A stretch of 64,000 nucleotides of DNA, from contig NZ_BAWM01000139.1 in assembly GCF_000759675.1 (NCBI RefSeq), positions 1 through 64,000 of the forward strand. Reading direction: 5' to 3'. This DNA is from Neobacillus niacini (GTDB lineage Bacteria > Bacillota > Bacilli > Bacillales > Cytobacillaceae). Shown piece by piece: positions 8,141 through 17,166 of this stretch. Position numbers and translations under genes: made by a program. The notes beneath the pieces were generated by a model that was not told the DNA's origin, ran no database searches, and saw only the letters and a program-made list of their open reading frames with translations. Positions within the stretch are counted from its first letter, which is position 1, and each line of letters starts with the position of its first letter.

Positions 8141-9352
8141 ATGTCGAGAGAATCTCAACCGAAAACAAGTGGACCACTTTCAGGTATTCGTGTACTTGAT
8201 TTAACCAGCAACATTTCGGGACCAAGTGCTACGGTCATTTTGGCTGACATGGGGGCCGAGGTGGTAAAGGTGGAACGACCAAAACGAGGTGACGATGCAC
8301 GTGGAATGGGACCTTATATACAGGGGGAATCTTCCTATTTCTTAGCAATTAACCGTAATAAGCAGTCAGTGGTGATCGATATCAGCACCGAAGAGGGACA
8401 GGACATTATCCGACGGCTAGCAAGACAGTTTGATGTAGTTGTGGAGAATTTCCGCCGGGGGGTATTGCACAAATACCAGTTAGATGGGGAATCACTTTGT
8501 AAGGAGAATCCACAACTCATTTATTGTTCCTTGTCCGCTTATGGGGAAGAGGGTCCAGATTCTGTGAATCCCGGATATGATGCTGTGCTTCAGGCAAGGA
8601 CGGGTATTATGAGCATTACTGGATCAAGGCAGGAAGAGCCATCTCGAGCAGGAGTTTCTATCCTTGATGCAGGTAGTGGGATGTGGAGTGTAATTGGAAT
8701 CTTGTCAGCGTTATATCACCGTGAACAAACAGGGTACGGGCAATTAATCGGAACTTCTCTATATGAAACAGGCGTGTATTGGATGAATTATCATTTAACT
8801 TCTTATCAGGCAACTCAGCAAGATCCAGTTCCACAAGGGACATCTCATGCAGCCTTTGCCCCTTATGGGTCTTACCAGACAAAAGATGATTTGTTATTAC
8901 TGGGTATATCGAATAACTCTTTATTTGGAAGGTTGCTTCAGGCATTGGATCATGCGGAATGGGCAGAAGATCCAAGGTTTATCCATAATAGTGATCGTAT
9001 TGTTCATCGAAATGAGCTTGATAATTTGTTAAATGAATGTTTTTCCAATGAATCATGTTCCTATTGGCTAGAGCGTCTTAATATGGCTGGTGTACCTTGT
9101 TCTAGGATTCAAAGAGTATCCCAAGTCATGGATGATCCACATCTTCAACTGTTAAATATGATGCCAGCTGTAAAACACTCTTCCGTTGGATCCATTAAAA
9201 TTCCACGGCTGCCAATCAGAATGAAAAAAACACCTCCTGAGTTGCGTACAGGTGCCCCAAAATTGGGTGAACATACAAATGAGGTATTAAGACGTTATGG
9301 CGTTACGCAATTAGAACTGGAAGGGTTTTCAAGAAAAGGGATTATAGAATAA
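8141..9352 (+). CDS. class III CoA transferase (CaiB/BaiF family)
   Basis: Family III CoA-transferase of 403 residues. The N-terminal GIRVLDLTSNISGPSATVILADMGAEVVK-type Rossmann start is evident and ends in VVKVERP. The catalytic Asp is probably D147 in NPGYDAVLQA. These enzymes move CoA between organic acids through an Asp-CoA anhydride. The strong AAGGAGAGGGGAG ribosome binding site and close spacing to the acyl-CoA dehydrogenase suggest they act consecutively. The acid that is activated is unknown. Confidence 0.92.
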   Translation: MSRESQPKTSGPLSGIRVLDLTSNISGPSATVILADMGAEVVKVERPKRGDDARGMGPYIQGESSYFLAINRNKQSVVIDISTEEGQDIIRRLARQFDVVVENFRRGVLHKYQLDGESLCKENPQLIYCSLSAYGEEGPDSVNPGYDAVLQARTGIMSITGSRQEEPSRAGVSILDAGSGMWSVIGILSALYHREQTGYGQLIGTSLYETGVYWMNYHLTSYQATQQDPVPQGTSHAAFAPYGSYQTKDDLLLLGISNNSLFGRLLQALDHAEWAEDPRFIHNSDRIVHRNELDNLLNECFSNESCSYWLERLNMAGVPCSRIQRVSQVMDDPHLQLLNMMPAVKHSSVGSIKIPRLPIRMKKTPPELRTGAPKLGEHTNEVLRRYGVTQLELEGFSRKGIIE

Positions 9353-9376
9353 AGAATGAAATGGAGAGATGATAAG

Positions 9377-10549
9377 ATGAAGAATCAAACATTGGAAAAA
9401 CAAACATTTCATGATGAACTGCGTAGTAGTGTTAGAGCAATCTGTAAAAATTACCCTGATGAATATTGGAGAAATTTAGATAAGCAGGAAGCATATCCTG
9501 AAGATTTTGTAAATGCATTAACCCAATCTGGATTTCTGGCAGCCCTAATTCCGGAAGAATATGGTGGTTCCGGGTTATCGCTAACAGAAGCCTCAATTAT
9601 TATGGAGGAAATCAATTTATCGGGGGCTAATGCGGGCGCTTGCCATGCACAAATGTATACGATGGGTACACTATTACGCCATGGTTCTGATGAACAAAAA
9701 AAGAAGTATTTACCCAAAATAGCAGATGGCAAATTACGTCTTCAAGCTTTTGGTGTCACAGAACCGAATACTGGATCTGACACGACCCAATTAACAACGA
9801 CTGCGGTACGCGAAGGCGATAACTATGTGGTAAATGGGCAAAAAGTATTCATTTCAAGGGCGGAACATTCTGATCTAATGCTTCTTTTAGTTCGAACCAC
9901 ACCAATTGAACAAGTAAAAAAAAGAACAGAAGGCTTGTCAGTCCTACTGGTTGACTTGAAAGAAGCAGTAGGGAACGGCATAACAATTAGTCCAATACGT
10001 ACAATGATGAATCATGCTACCACAGAATTGTTTATTGATAATTTAGAAGTTCCTGTAGGGAATCTTATAGGAGAAGAGGGTAAAGGATTCAAGTATATTT
10101 TGGATGGAATGAACGCAGAGCGAATTCTAATTGCTGCGGAATGTATCGGGGATGGATATTGGTTCATTGATCGAGCAACTGAATATGCAAAACAGAGAGT
10201 TGTTTTCAAACGTCAAATCGGTCAGAATCAGGGAATTCAATTTCCAATTGCCAAATCTTACATTAATCTAGAGGCCGCCAACCTCATGAGGTATCGTGCA
10301 GCTGAATTATTTGATGCTGGGCTCCCGTGTGGTAAAGAAGCAAATATGGCTAAACTCCTCGCTGCTGATGCTTCTTGGGAAGCAGCCAATGTTGCACTTC
10401 AAACACATGGTGGTTTTGGTTTTGCTGAGGAATACGATGTAGAAAGAAAATTCAAGGAGACAAGATTATATCAAGTTGCTCCGATTTCCACCAATATGAT
10501 TTTGTCATATGTGGCGGAACATGTCCTTGGGTTACCTAGATCCTATTAA
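9377..10549 (+). CDS. acyl-CoA dehydrogenase
   Basis: FAD-dependent acyl-CoA dehydrogenase of 390 residues. Visible features are IPEEYGGSGLS, the FAD-binding AFGVTEPNTGSD, VNGQKVFIS and the C-terminal GGFGFAEEYDVERKF. The common EGT catalytic motif is replaced by LYQVAPISTN, so the base is probably elsewhere, for example the Glu in GMNAERILIAAE. ATG 9377 is preferred over ATG 9356 because of a GGAGA site about 9 nt before it. It oxidises an acyl-CoA that the neighbouring hydratase may then hydrate. Confidence 0.92.
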   Translation: MKNQTLEKQTFHDELRSSVRAICKNYPDEYWRNLDKQEAYPEDFVNALTQSGFLAALIPEEYGGSGLSLTEASIIMEEINLSGANAGACHAQMYTMGTLLRHGSDEQKKKYLPKIADGKLRLQAFGVTEPNTGSDTTQLTTTAVREGDNYVVNGQKVFISRAEHSDLMLLLVRTTPIEQVKKRTEGLSVLLVDLKEAVGNGITISPIRTMMNHATTELFIDNLEVPVGNLIGEEGKGFKYILDGMNAERILIAAECIGDGYWFIDRATEYAKQRVVFKRQIGQNQGIQFPIAKSYINLEAANLMRYRAAELFDAGLPCGKEANMAKLLAADASWEAANVALQTHGGFGFAEEYDVERKFKETRLYQVAPISTNMILSYVAEHVLGLPRSY

Positions 10550-10567
10550 TTAGATCGGAGGGGTACT

Positions 10568-11431
10568 GTGAATTTTCCGGAGAGAATTGAAATTATCGAA
10601 GTAGGGCCTCGTGACGGACTTCAAAATGAACCTGAACCTGTTTCGACGTCTAATAAAAAAGAACTGATTAAAAAACTGGCTGATGCGGGATTTTCTCGAA
10701 TTGAGACTACCGCATTCGTCAGTCCGAAATGGGTACCTCAAATGGCTGATGCTGATGAAATTTCTGACTACTGTAATAGGTTAGGGATAGAGTATATTGC
10801 ACTTACTCCCAATTTGAAAGCACTCGATAGGGCTATTGCAGCCAAGGTCAGGCAAATTGCAGTATTTATCGGAGCTAGTACTATATTTAATCAAAAAAAC
10901 ATCAATAAAACAACTGAAGAATCCTTGGCTGAGTGTGAAGCAATTTTCTTGAGGGCTAAGGAACACGGGTTATTCATTCGAGCGTATATCTCCATGGCAT
11001 TCACATGCCCTTATCAGGGAGAAGTAACGTTTGAAGAAGTGAATCATGTCTGTCAGAGATTTGTGGAGTTAGGTGCTGATGAAATCGTAATTGGGGACAC
11101 AAACGGACATGCGAATCCGCAAATGGTTTATGAACGCTTTTCCAGATTACGAGAACTCTATCCAGATACTGTTTTTGTTGGTCATTTCCATAATACATGG
11201 AATATGGCCCTAGCCAATACGATTGCAGCCATCCAATCTGGAGTTGAAAAGTTTGATAGCTCGATCGGTGGTCTCGGAGGCTGTCCATACACTCCTGGCG
11301 CGACAGGTAACTTGGCTACAGAAGAGTTACTTTTGATGACATCTGAAATGGGAATTGAAACTGGTATTTCCTTCGAAAAAATAAAGCAAATCGTGCCATT
11401 TGCCAAATCACTTTCAACTCGATCTATGTAG
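10568..11431 (+). CDS. hydroxymethylglutaryl-CoA lyase-family enzyme
   Basis: DRE-TIM metallolyase of 287 residues. Motifs are VGPRDGLQNE at the N-terminus, IGDTNGHANP, the HxH metal site in FVGHFHNTWN and the glycine/cysteine loop GGLGGCPYTPGATGN. The family cleaves 3-hydroxy-3-methylglutaryl-CoA or related 3-hydroxyacyl-CoAs to acetyl-CoA plus a ketoacid. It starts at GTG 10568 behind GGAGGGG and ends the first operon. With no methylcrotonyl-CoA carboxylase nearby, a different branched hydroxyacyl-CoA is possible. Confidence 0.9.
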   Translation: MNFPERIEIIEVGPRDGLQNEPEPVSTSNKKELIKKLADAGFSRIETTAFVSPKWVPQMADADEISDYCNRLGIEYIALTPNLKALDRAIAAKVRQIAVFIGASTIFNQKNINKTTEESLAECEAIFLRAKEHGLFIRAYISMAFTCPYQGEVTFEEVNHVCQRFVELGADEIVIGDTNGHANPQMVYERFSRLRELYPDTVFVGHFHNTWNMALANTIAAIQSGVEKFDSSIGGLGGCPYTPGATGNLATEELLLMTSEMGIETGISFEKIKQIVPFAKSLSTRSM

Positions 11432-11820
11432 CTTTATATGATAAGAGTTTTTCTATATTCGAATGCAGTGCATTACACTCTTGAAAAAGATACTTCTCCT
11501 CAATTTTGAGTGGAAATTCCATCTATATGATCCCATTAACAATTAGCTTTATGATTTTATAACCATTTTGTGGTGTTAGTGTCCACTTTCTTCATTCGCT
11601 GAATGGGATCTTATATAGTTAATCAGTGAGTCTCCTGTGCGTTCGATGTGCTGGAATACTACCCCATTGATACTAGAAGAGCTGGGATTGCCCATGCCGG
11701 TTGTGGAAAATAAAGCTTAATTTCGAATGAATTTTATTAATCCGTTTGATCAGGGGTCCATATATTTTTAATTAATAATAATTTAATTAAAAATACAAAG
11801 GGAACAAAGTGATTTAAATA
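11432..11820 (+). other. gene-free spacer between the HMG-CoA lyase and aldehyde dehydrogenase genes
   Basis: No complete gene is seen. A short stretch near 11640-11720 reads like coding sequence (SPVRSMCWNTTPLILEELG) and ends at a stop. It could be a gene relic, but I cannot assign it to a family. Confidence 0.4.
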
Positions 11821-11876
11821 TTTACAAAATTCAAAATATATATTACGATCTAATAAATAAGAATATTATCGACAAT
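11821..11876 (+). promoter_or_regulatory. promoter and GntR-type operator before aldehyde dehydrogenase 1
   Basis: TTTACA (11821-11826) and TACGAT (11844-11849) are spaced by 17 nt. ATTATCGACAAT (11865-11876) begins 16 nt after the -10 box. The same 12-mer sits 17 nt after the -10 box of the GntR gene at 25052, which argues for control by that regulator or its paralog. Confidence 0.65.
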
Positions 11877-11946
11877 ATATTATATAAAAAAACGGAAGAA
11901 TTTTTGAGTGTGCTAGATTGCATTTTTTAATCTAGGGGGGATTAAA

Positions 11947-13374
11947 TTGTCGGAAGTTATGAAATATGATTTGTTGATTAATGGTCAATTTGTAGAAACA
12001 GAAGAAAAGATCCCAGTGTATGACAAATTTACGGGGGAGATAGTAGCAGTTACGGCAAAAGCAACAAAGGATCATGTTTTTGAAGCAGTTGGTGTAGCAG
12101 AATCTGCCTTCAGAAGAAAAGAAATTTCCCCGTTTCAACGGTATGAGATTTTAGAAAGATCTTCACGGATTCTAGCGGAAAGAAAGGAAGAAATGGCTTT
12201 AGCCTTGGTTCAAGAGGTAGGAAAAACCATTAAAGACGCAAGAGGAGAAGTGGACCGAGCTGTCCAAACACTCTTGCTTTCTGCAGAGGAAGCTAAGCGC
12301 ATATATGGAGAAGTACTTCCGTTATCGGCTTCACCGGGCTCGGAAAATAGGATGTGTTATACGGTTCGCATACCGATTGGGGTCATCGGGGCCATTACTC
12401 CATTTAACTTTCCGTTAAACTTGGCTGCTCACAAAGTTGCGCCCGCACTGGCAGCTGGCAATACGGTTGTGCTGAAGCCCGCATCGGCAACGCCCTTATC
12501 AGCCTTCCTTCTTGCTGAAATCCTAACGGAAGCGGGACTTCCTCCAGGCCACCTTAATATTATCACCGGTTCTGGCAGTCAGATGGGAGATTGGCTTCTG
12601 GAAGATAAGCGGATTGGTAAATATACGTTCACGGGGAGTGCAGAAGTGGGTGAATATATCAAGGCGAAAAGCGGATTGCGCAGAGTTTCTCTTGAATTAG
12701 GAAATAACTCGCCTAACATTGTTCATGAAGATGCAGATATTATACAGGCTGCACAGCTTTGTGCTCTTCGTGGGTTCTCTACTGCGGGCCAAGCTTGCAT
12801 CTCAGTGCAGCGAATCTATGTCGCGCGTCCGGTGTTAACTCTATTCCTCAATGAGTTGAAAACTTTTACCGAAGGTTTGATTGTTGGCAACCCTTATGAT
12901 GAACGTACAGATATTGGTCCGATGATTAATGTAAAGGAAGCAACCAGAGTTGAAAATTGGGTCCGAGAGGCTGTTAAGCAAGGGGCTAAGTTGATTGCTG
13001 GAGGAAAAAGGGAAGGCGCGATCTTCTATCCGACCATTTTAACTGATGTAAAACCGGAATTGAAGGTAGTGTGTCAAGAGGTTTTTGGTCCTGTCGTAAC
13101 AGTCATTCCTTATAATGATATTGATGAGGCGATCGATATGGCCAATGCTACGGAGTATGGATTACAGGCTGGTATTTTTACTAATAACTTGAACATTGCG
13201 ATGAAAGCAACCCAACAGCTCCATATGGGCGGAGTCATTGTCAATGATACTTCTACCTATCGTGCCGATCTAATGCCTTATGGTGGAGTGAAGAATAGTG
13301 GAATTGGCCGGGAAGGCCCGCGATATGCAATTGAAGATATGACTGAGCTAAAAGTTGTGGTTTTTAATTTGTAA
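11947..13374 (+). CDS. NAD(P)-dependent aldehyde dehydrogenase
   Basis: Aldehyde dehydrogenase superfamily member of 475 residues. Visible are the cofactor-binding ITPFNFPLN and VLKPASATP, the general-base Glu in SLELGNNSPN and the catalytic Cys in GQACISVQR. The TTG start at 11947 is chosen because the GGGGGG ribosome binding site (11935-11940) lies 6 nt before it; the first ATG (11959) is too far. Transcribed from its own operator-bearing promoter. It oxidises an aldehyde intermediate of unknown identity; lactaldehyde or sulfolactaldehyde dehydrogenase-like relatives are possible. Confidence 0.9.
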   Translation: MSEVMKYDLLINGQFVETEEKIPVYDKFTGEIVAVTAKATKDHVFEAVGVAESAFRRKEISPFQRYEILERSSRILAERKEEMALALVQEVGKTIKDARGEVDRAVQTLLLSAEEAKRIYGEVLPLSASPGSENRMCYTVRIPIGVIGAITPFNFPLNLAAHKVAPALAAGNTVVLKPASATPLSAFLLAEILTEAGLPPGHLNIITGSGSQMGDWLLEDKRIGKYTFTGSAEVGEYIKAKSGLRRVSLELGNNSPNIVHEDADIIQAAQLCALRGFSTAGQACISVQRIYVARPVLTLFLNELKTFTEGLIVGNPYDERTDIGPMINVKEATRVENWVREAVKQGAKLIAGGKREGAIFYPTILTDVKPELKVVCQEVFGPVVTVIPYNDIDEAIDMANATEYGLQAGIFTNNLNIAMKATQQLHMGGVIVNDTSTYRADLMPYGGVKNSGIGREGPRYAIEDMTELKVVVFNL

Positions 13375-13444
13375 TTAGTAGATATATTCTGTACATTTTG
13401 TCGATACACTCGAAGGATGAATTGGAAGTTCTTTAGATGGGAAA

Positions 13445-13458
13445 TGTAAACGTTTATC
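13445..13458 (+). promoter_or_regulatory. possible cre (CcpA) box
   Basis: TGTAAACGTTTATC resembles the Bacillus catabolite-responsive element TGWAANCGNTNWCA with one end mismatch. It precedes the decayed GntR gene; no intact promoter is evident, so it may be a relic. Confidence 0.3.
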
Positions 13459-13494
13459 GCACTGCCAAATTTGTAGATTTAATTCCTATTTTCC

Positions 13495-13737
13495 ATGTCA
13501 ATAACGTTATCACAAGGAATATCTGAAGTTATTGCTACGGAAATTGCTGGTCCCTATTCGTAAAGCACTGATGAGTTTGTTGAACATGTCCCACGAAGTG
13601 GAGTTTTCGTAATAAACAAACTAGAAAAGGATTATTTCTCTATCCTTCTCTATAGTTTAGAAAGATTCTATAAAATAATATAAAGATATTGTTAAAGATT
13701 TAAAGGAAGGGTTTATTGAAATGGTTAAGATAATCTG
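13495..13737 (+). pseudogene. decayed third GntR regulator paralog
   Basis: A relic of the GntR paralogs at 2772 and 25052. ATG 13495 opens MSITLSQGISEVIATEIA (compare TLSQKIADEIAMRI) and stops. GPIRKALMSLL follows in another frame (compare APIREALFIL). EHVPRSGVFVINKLEKD then appears (compare ERIPRRGVFVKSYSKKE), and a final piece reads KDIVKDLKEGFIEM. The recognition helix is damaged by a frameshift and the middle of the ligand domain is deleted. A degenerate operator-like TGTCGATACA lies near 13400. Confidence 0.75.
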
Positions 13738-13889
13738 AGTGAGTAAAAGATAAAAAATCATTGAATATTCTGTGAATATATATAAAGATTAAAGTAACTA
13801 AGGATTAAAATTAGAAAATAGAAACTTACGTTTTTAGAAATTAAACTCTGAAATTATGATAATTTGAACATTTTTTTAGGAGGGTATTT

Positions 13890-15008
13890 ATGACTACAGG
13901 AAGAGTGGCTGTTTTTTCAAAACCAAACTCACCAATGGAAATTCGAGAATATAAGGTGCCGAATCCAGAACCAGGTGCAGTAATTATTAAAGTATCTATG
14001 TGTAATATTTGTGGATCAGATCTCCACGCGTGGAATGGGGGGTTTGATTTAAGTAGTGCAGGAGGTAAATTACCAACCGTTTTGGGTCATGAAATGGTTG
14101 GAAAAGTTCATAGTTTGGGAGAGGGTGTTAATAAGGATTCAAGTGGAAAAACACTTCAAGTTGGAGATAGGGTTGTCTTTCAATATTTTTACAATTGTGG
14201 TAAATGTGCTAATTGTCTAAAGGGCAAGACAGTAAGTTGCTATAATCGGACAATGGCCATGACAGAAGATTGCGATCAATCCCCTCATTTCGTAGGGGGA
14301 TATGGTGATTACTTTTATTTAAAACCTAACCATGTAATTTTTAAGATACCAGAGAATTTGGAAGACGAAATAGTATCTGGGATCAATTGTGCAACAGCAC
14401 AACTGATCTATGGTTTGAAAAGGGTTAACTTATCTTTTGGTGAAACGATTGTTATTCAAGGTGCTGGTGGATTGGGCATTTATGCAACAGCAGTCGCCAA
14501 GGAAATGGGCGCCCATCAAGTAATCGTGATAGATGGTGTAAAAGAGAGGTTGGAACTTGTAAAAGAGTTTGGGGCTGATGAGGTTATTAATATGGAAGAA
14601 TATAAAGATTCACGTTCAAGGGTTAAAGCAGTTAAAGAATTGACTAATGGCCTCGGTGCAGATGTTGTTGTTGAGCTTGTAGGTATTCCTCAGGCTATTG
14701 ATGAAGGATTAAAAATGCTTTCTTTATCAGGTCGTTATCTAGTAGTAGGTAATATTACTAAAGGCGCAAAGGTAGAAATTGAGCCATCAAAATTAGTTTT
14801 CGGTAACAGATCAATTATAGGTGTATCAACATATGAGCCTCAAGAATTAAAAGAGTCTTTGGATTTCATCAGTAGGACAAAAGATAAGTATCCTTACCAA
14901 AAATTATTTGGTTCAAAATTTAAACTAGAAGATATTAATTATGCTTTTGAACTAGCTGCAGAACGTAGGGTTACTAGAGCATCTATTATTATGACATCAG
15001 ATGAGTAA
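13890..15008 (+). CDS. zinc-dependent alcohol dehydrogenase (MDR family)
   Basis: Medium-chain dehydrogenase of 372 residues. The catalytic zinc site is shown by NICGSDLH and LGHEMVG, and the structural zinc site by four Cys in CGKCANCLKGKTVSC. The NAD(P) motif is GAGGLGIYA. It oxidises an alcohol to an aldehyde, which the aldehyde dehydrogenase 45 nt downstream would take to the acid. It has an AGGAGGG ribosome binding site. No operator like those of the other island operons was found upstream. The substrate is unknown. Confidence 0.9.
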   Translation: MTTGRVAVFSKPNSPMEIREYKVPNPEPGAVIIKVSMCNICGSDLHAWNGGFDLSSAGGKLPTVLGHEMVGKVHSLGEGVNKDSSGKTLQVGDRVVFQYFYNCGKCANCLKGKTVSCYNRTMAMTEDCDQSPHFVGGYGDYFYLKPNHVIFKIPENLEDEIVSGINCATAQLIYGLKRVNLSFGETIVIQGAGGLGIYATAVAKEMGAHQVIVIDGVKERLELVKEFGADEVINMEEYKDSRSRVKAVKELTNGLGADVVVELVGIPQAIDEGLKMLSLSGRYLVVGNITKGAKVEIEPSKLVFGNRSIIGVSTYEPQELKESLDFISRTKDKYPYQKLFGSKFKLEDINYAFELAAERRVTRASIIMTSDE

Positions 15009-15052
15009 AGACCTATCTCTAATAATATAAAATTAATTGGAGGATTAACATT

Positions 15053-16498
15053 ATGTCTAAAAACTATTTGAATTTTATTAATGGAGAGTGGGTATCTGCG
15101 CGAACGAATAAAACTTTTGAAGTTATCAATCCAGCTACTAGAGAAGTAGTAGGAACAGTTCCACTAGGTGGTAAAGAAGATGCCCAAGATGCTATTGAAG
15201 CAGCAAAGAAAGCCTTCCCAGAATGGTCTGCTTTATCGCCTTTTAAAAGAGCAAGGTATTTAAATGGAATTTATCAGAAAATGGTATCTCGTAAAGAGGA
15301 GTTAGCACAATTAATAACAGCTGAAAACGGAAAACCGCTAGAGGAAGCAATAGGAGAAGTACTTTATGCTGCTAGTTTTGTTCAATGGTATGCAGAAGAG
15401 GCAAAACGTGTTTATGGGGATACCTTACCTTCAAGCTCAGGAAGAAAAAGACTACTTACCATTAAACAACCAGTTGGGGTTGTGGGGGCGATCACACCTT
15501 GGAACTTCCCATCTGCAATGATCACTCGTAAAATTGCTCCAGCATTAGCAGCTGGGTGTACAGTGGTTATAAAACCAGCAGAACAAACACCTTTAAGTGC
15601 AGTGGCTATTTTTAAAATTTTTGAAGAAGTTTCATTACCCCGAGGTGTAGCTAACTTAGTCTGTGGTGACCCTATTGAGGTTGGTACAGAGTTAAGTACT
15701 CATATCAATGTATCTAAAGTTACATTTACGGGTTCTACTGAAGTAGGGAAAATCATTTATCGTAATGCCTCTGATACAGTAAAACGAATTTCCCTTGAGT
15801 TAGGTGGTCACGCTCCATTTATCGTTTTTGAAGATGCGAATTTAAAGAGTGCAGCAAAAGCATTATTAAGTAATAAATATATGAATGCAGGTCAAACATG
15901 CATTTGTACGAACCGCGTGTATGTTCAAGAATCCGTAATTGACGAATTCACAAAAATCTTTATTAATGAAATGCAAAAATTAAGTGTTGGCTACGGAATA
16001 GATGAGGGTGTTAATGTTGGGCCTTTAATTGATATGCAAGCGATAGAGAAAGTTGCCAAACATGTAGATGATGCTGTCTCCAAAGGAGCGACGTTAATGA
16101 TTGGGGGTAAACAATTAACTGAAGGGAATTTAAAAAGAGGTTTCTTCTATTCACCAACATTACTCACAAATACTACGGAGGACATGTTGGTAAATAGGGA
16201 GGAAACTTTTGGTCCAGTGACATCTTTTATGAGTTTTAAAACTGAGGAAGAAGTTCTTAGTAGAGCAAATAATACTTCGTTTGGTCTAGCTGCTTACTTT
16301 TTTACAAATGACGTCAATCGTGTTACACGCATATCAGAATCTTTAGAATATGGAATTATTGGTATTAATGATTCTCAACCAAGTGTGGCAGAAGCTCCAT
16401 TTGGAGGATTTAAACAAAGTGGTCTTGAAAAAGAAGGAGGTTATCAAGGACTTGAAGCATTTTTGGAAACAAAATACTTATCTATGAGACTCTCTTAA
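15053..16498 (+). CDS. aldehyde dehydrogenase, succinate-semialdehyde dehydrogenase-like
   Basis: Aldehyde dehydrogenase of 481 residues, similar in layout to GabD-type enzymes: NFINGEWV at the start, GAITPWNFPSAMITRK, the Glu in SLELGGHAPF and the catalytic Cys in GQTCICTNRVYV. It follows the alcohol dehydrogenase with a GGAGG site, so the two probably form an alcohol-to-acid module. It is only distantly related to the first aldehyde dehydrogenase (11947), which implies a different aldehyde. Confidence 0.9.
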   Translation: MSKNYLNFINGEWVSARTNKTFEVINPATREVVGTVPLGGKEDAQDAIEAAKKAFPEWSALSPFKRARYLNGIYQKMVSRKEELAQLITAENGKPLEEAIGEVLYAASFVQWYAEEAKRVYGDTLPSSSGRKRLLTIKQPVGVVGAITPWNFPSAMITRKIAPALAAGCTVVIKPAEQTPLSAVAIFKIFEEVSLPRGVANLVCGDPIEVGTELSTHINVSKVTFTGSTEVGKIIYRNASDTVKRISLELGGHAPFIVFEDANLKSAAKALLSNKYMNAGQTCICTNRVYVQESVIDEFTKIFINEMQKLSVGYGIDEGVNVGPLIDMQAIEKVAKHVDDAVSKGATLMIGGKQLTEGNLKRGFFYSPTLLTNTTEDMLVNREETFGPVTSFMSFKTEEEVLSRANNTSFGLAAYFFTNDVNRVTRISESLEYGIIGINDSQPSVAEAPFGGFKQSGLEKEGGYQGLEAFLETKYLSMRLS

Positions 16499-16541
16499 CG
16501 GCAATATATTATTTCAACTAAAGTCAAGAGAGGTGTTCCTT

Positions 16542-17030
16542 TTGAAAACTAATTATTCTTTGGAAAATTACAAAATAAAAAACTCTAAATTAATGGAAGA
16601 GGAAGCAAGCGTTATTCGTCAGCATTTGGAGGAAAGCATACAAAAAACGAAAGAAAATGGCATCCATTTTTTTGGCAATTTTGTAGGTATGAATTTCTTA
16701 GGATTTGAGGGAGATGTATTTATTTCAGAGATTGAGGCAAAACCTCATCTTTTAAATACATTTCAAGTTTTGCAAGGGGGAGCACAGGCAACAATTTCCG
16801 ATGTTACTATGGGTTTTATGCTCCTTCAATTATATGGAGACGTTGTTACATTGGAAATGAAAACAAACTATATAAACCCAGGACACGGAAAGGTTTTTCA
16901 AGCAAAGTCCAAAGTAGTTGGAAAAGCGGGAAGACATATCTTATGTGAATGTCGTTTAGAAAATGAGGAAGGTATCTTGATATCTTATAGCACAGGTACA
17001 TTTGTCCAAAGAAATCCAAATAAATCTTGA
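16542..17030 (+). CDS. PaaI-family hotdog thioesterase
   Basis: Hotdog-fold thioesterase of about 162 residues with the motif FQVLQGGAQATISDVTMGF (usual HGG replaced by QGG) and a C-terminal beta strand ending in STGTFV. These enzymes hydrolyse aromatic or short acyl-CoA thioesters. TTG 16542 is preferred because AGAGAGG (16527-16533) lies 8 nt upstream; the GTG at 16533 overlaps that site. The gene at 6438 is a damaged relative. Confidence 0.82.
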   Translation: MKTNYSLENYKIKNSKLMEEEASVIRQHLEESIQKTKENGIHFFGNFVGMNFLGFEGDVFISEIEAKPHLLNTFQVLQGGAQATISDVTMGFMLLQLYGDVVTLEMKTNYINPGHGKVFQAKSKVVGKAGRHILCECRLENEEGILISYSTGTFVQRNPNKS

Positions 17031-17166
17031 AAGGGGTGATTTAAAGGAGAAACGTAGTTGTTGAACGGTTCGCCATATCTTAACAAACGCCAAACTTATA
17101 ATGTCTTTTTCAATAGTTGAAATATTACCATTAATTAAAAAGAAATTAACTAAGAGGAGGATCTAA

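Noticed and set aside
11640..11725. Coding-like stretch before the first aldehyde dehydrogenase
   Set aside because: Too short and not assignable to a family; kept only as a note on the spacer.
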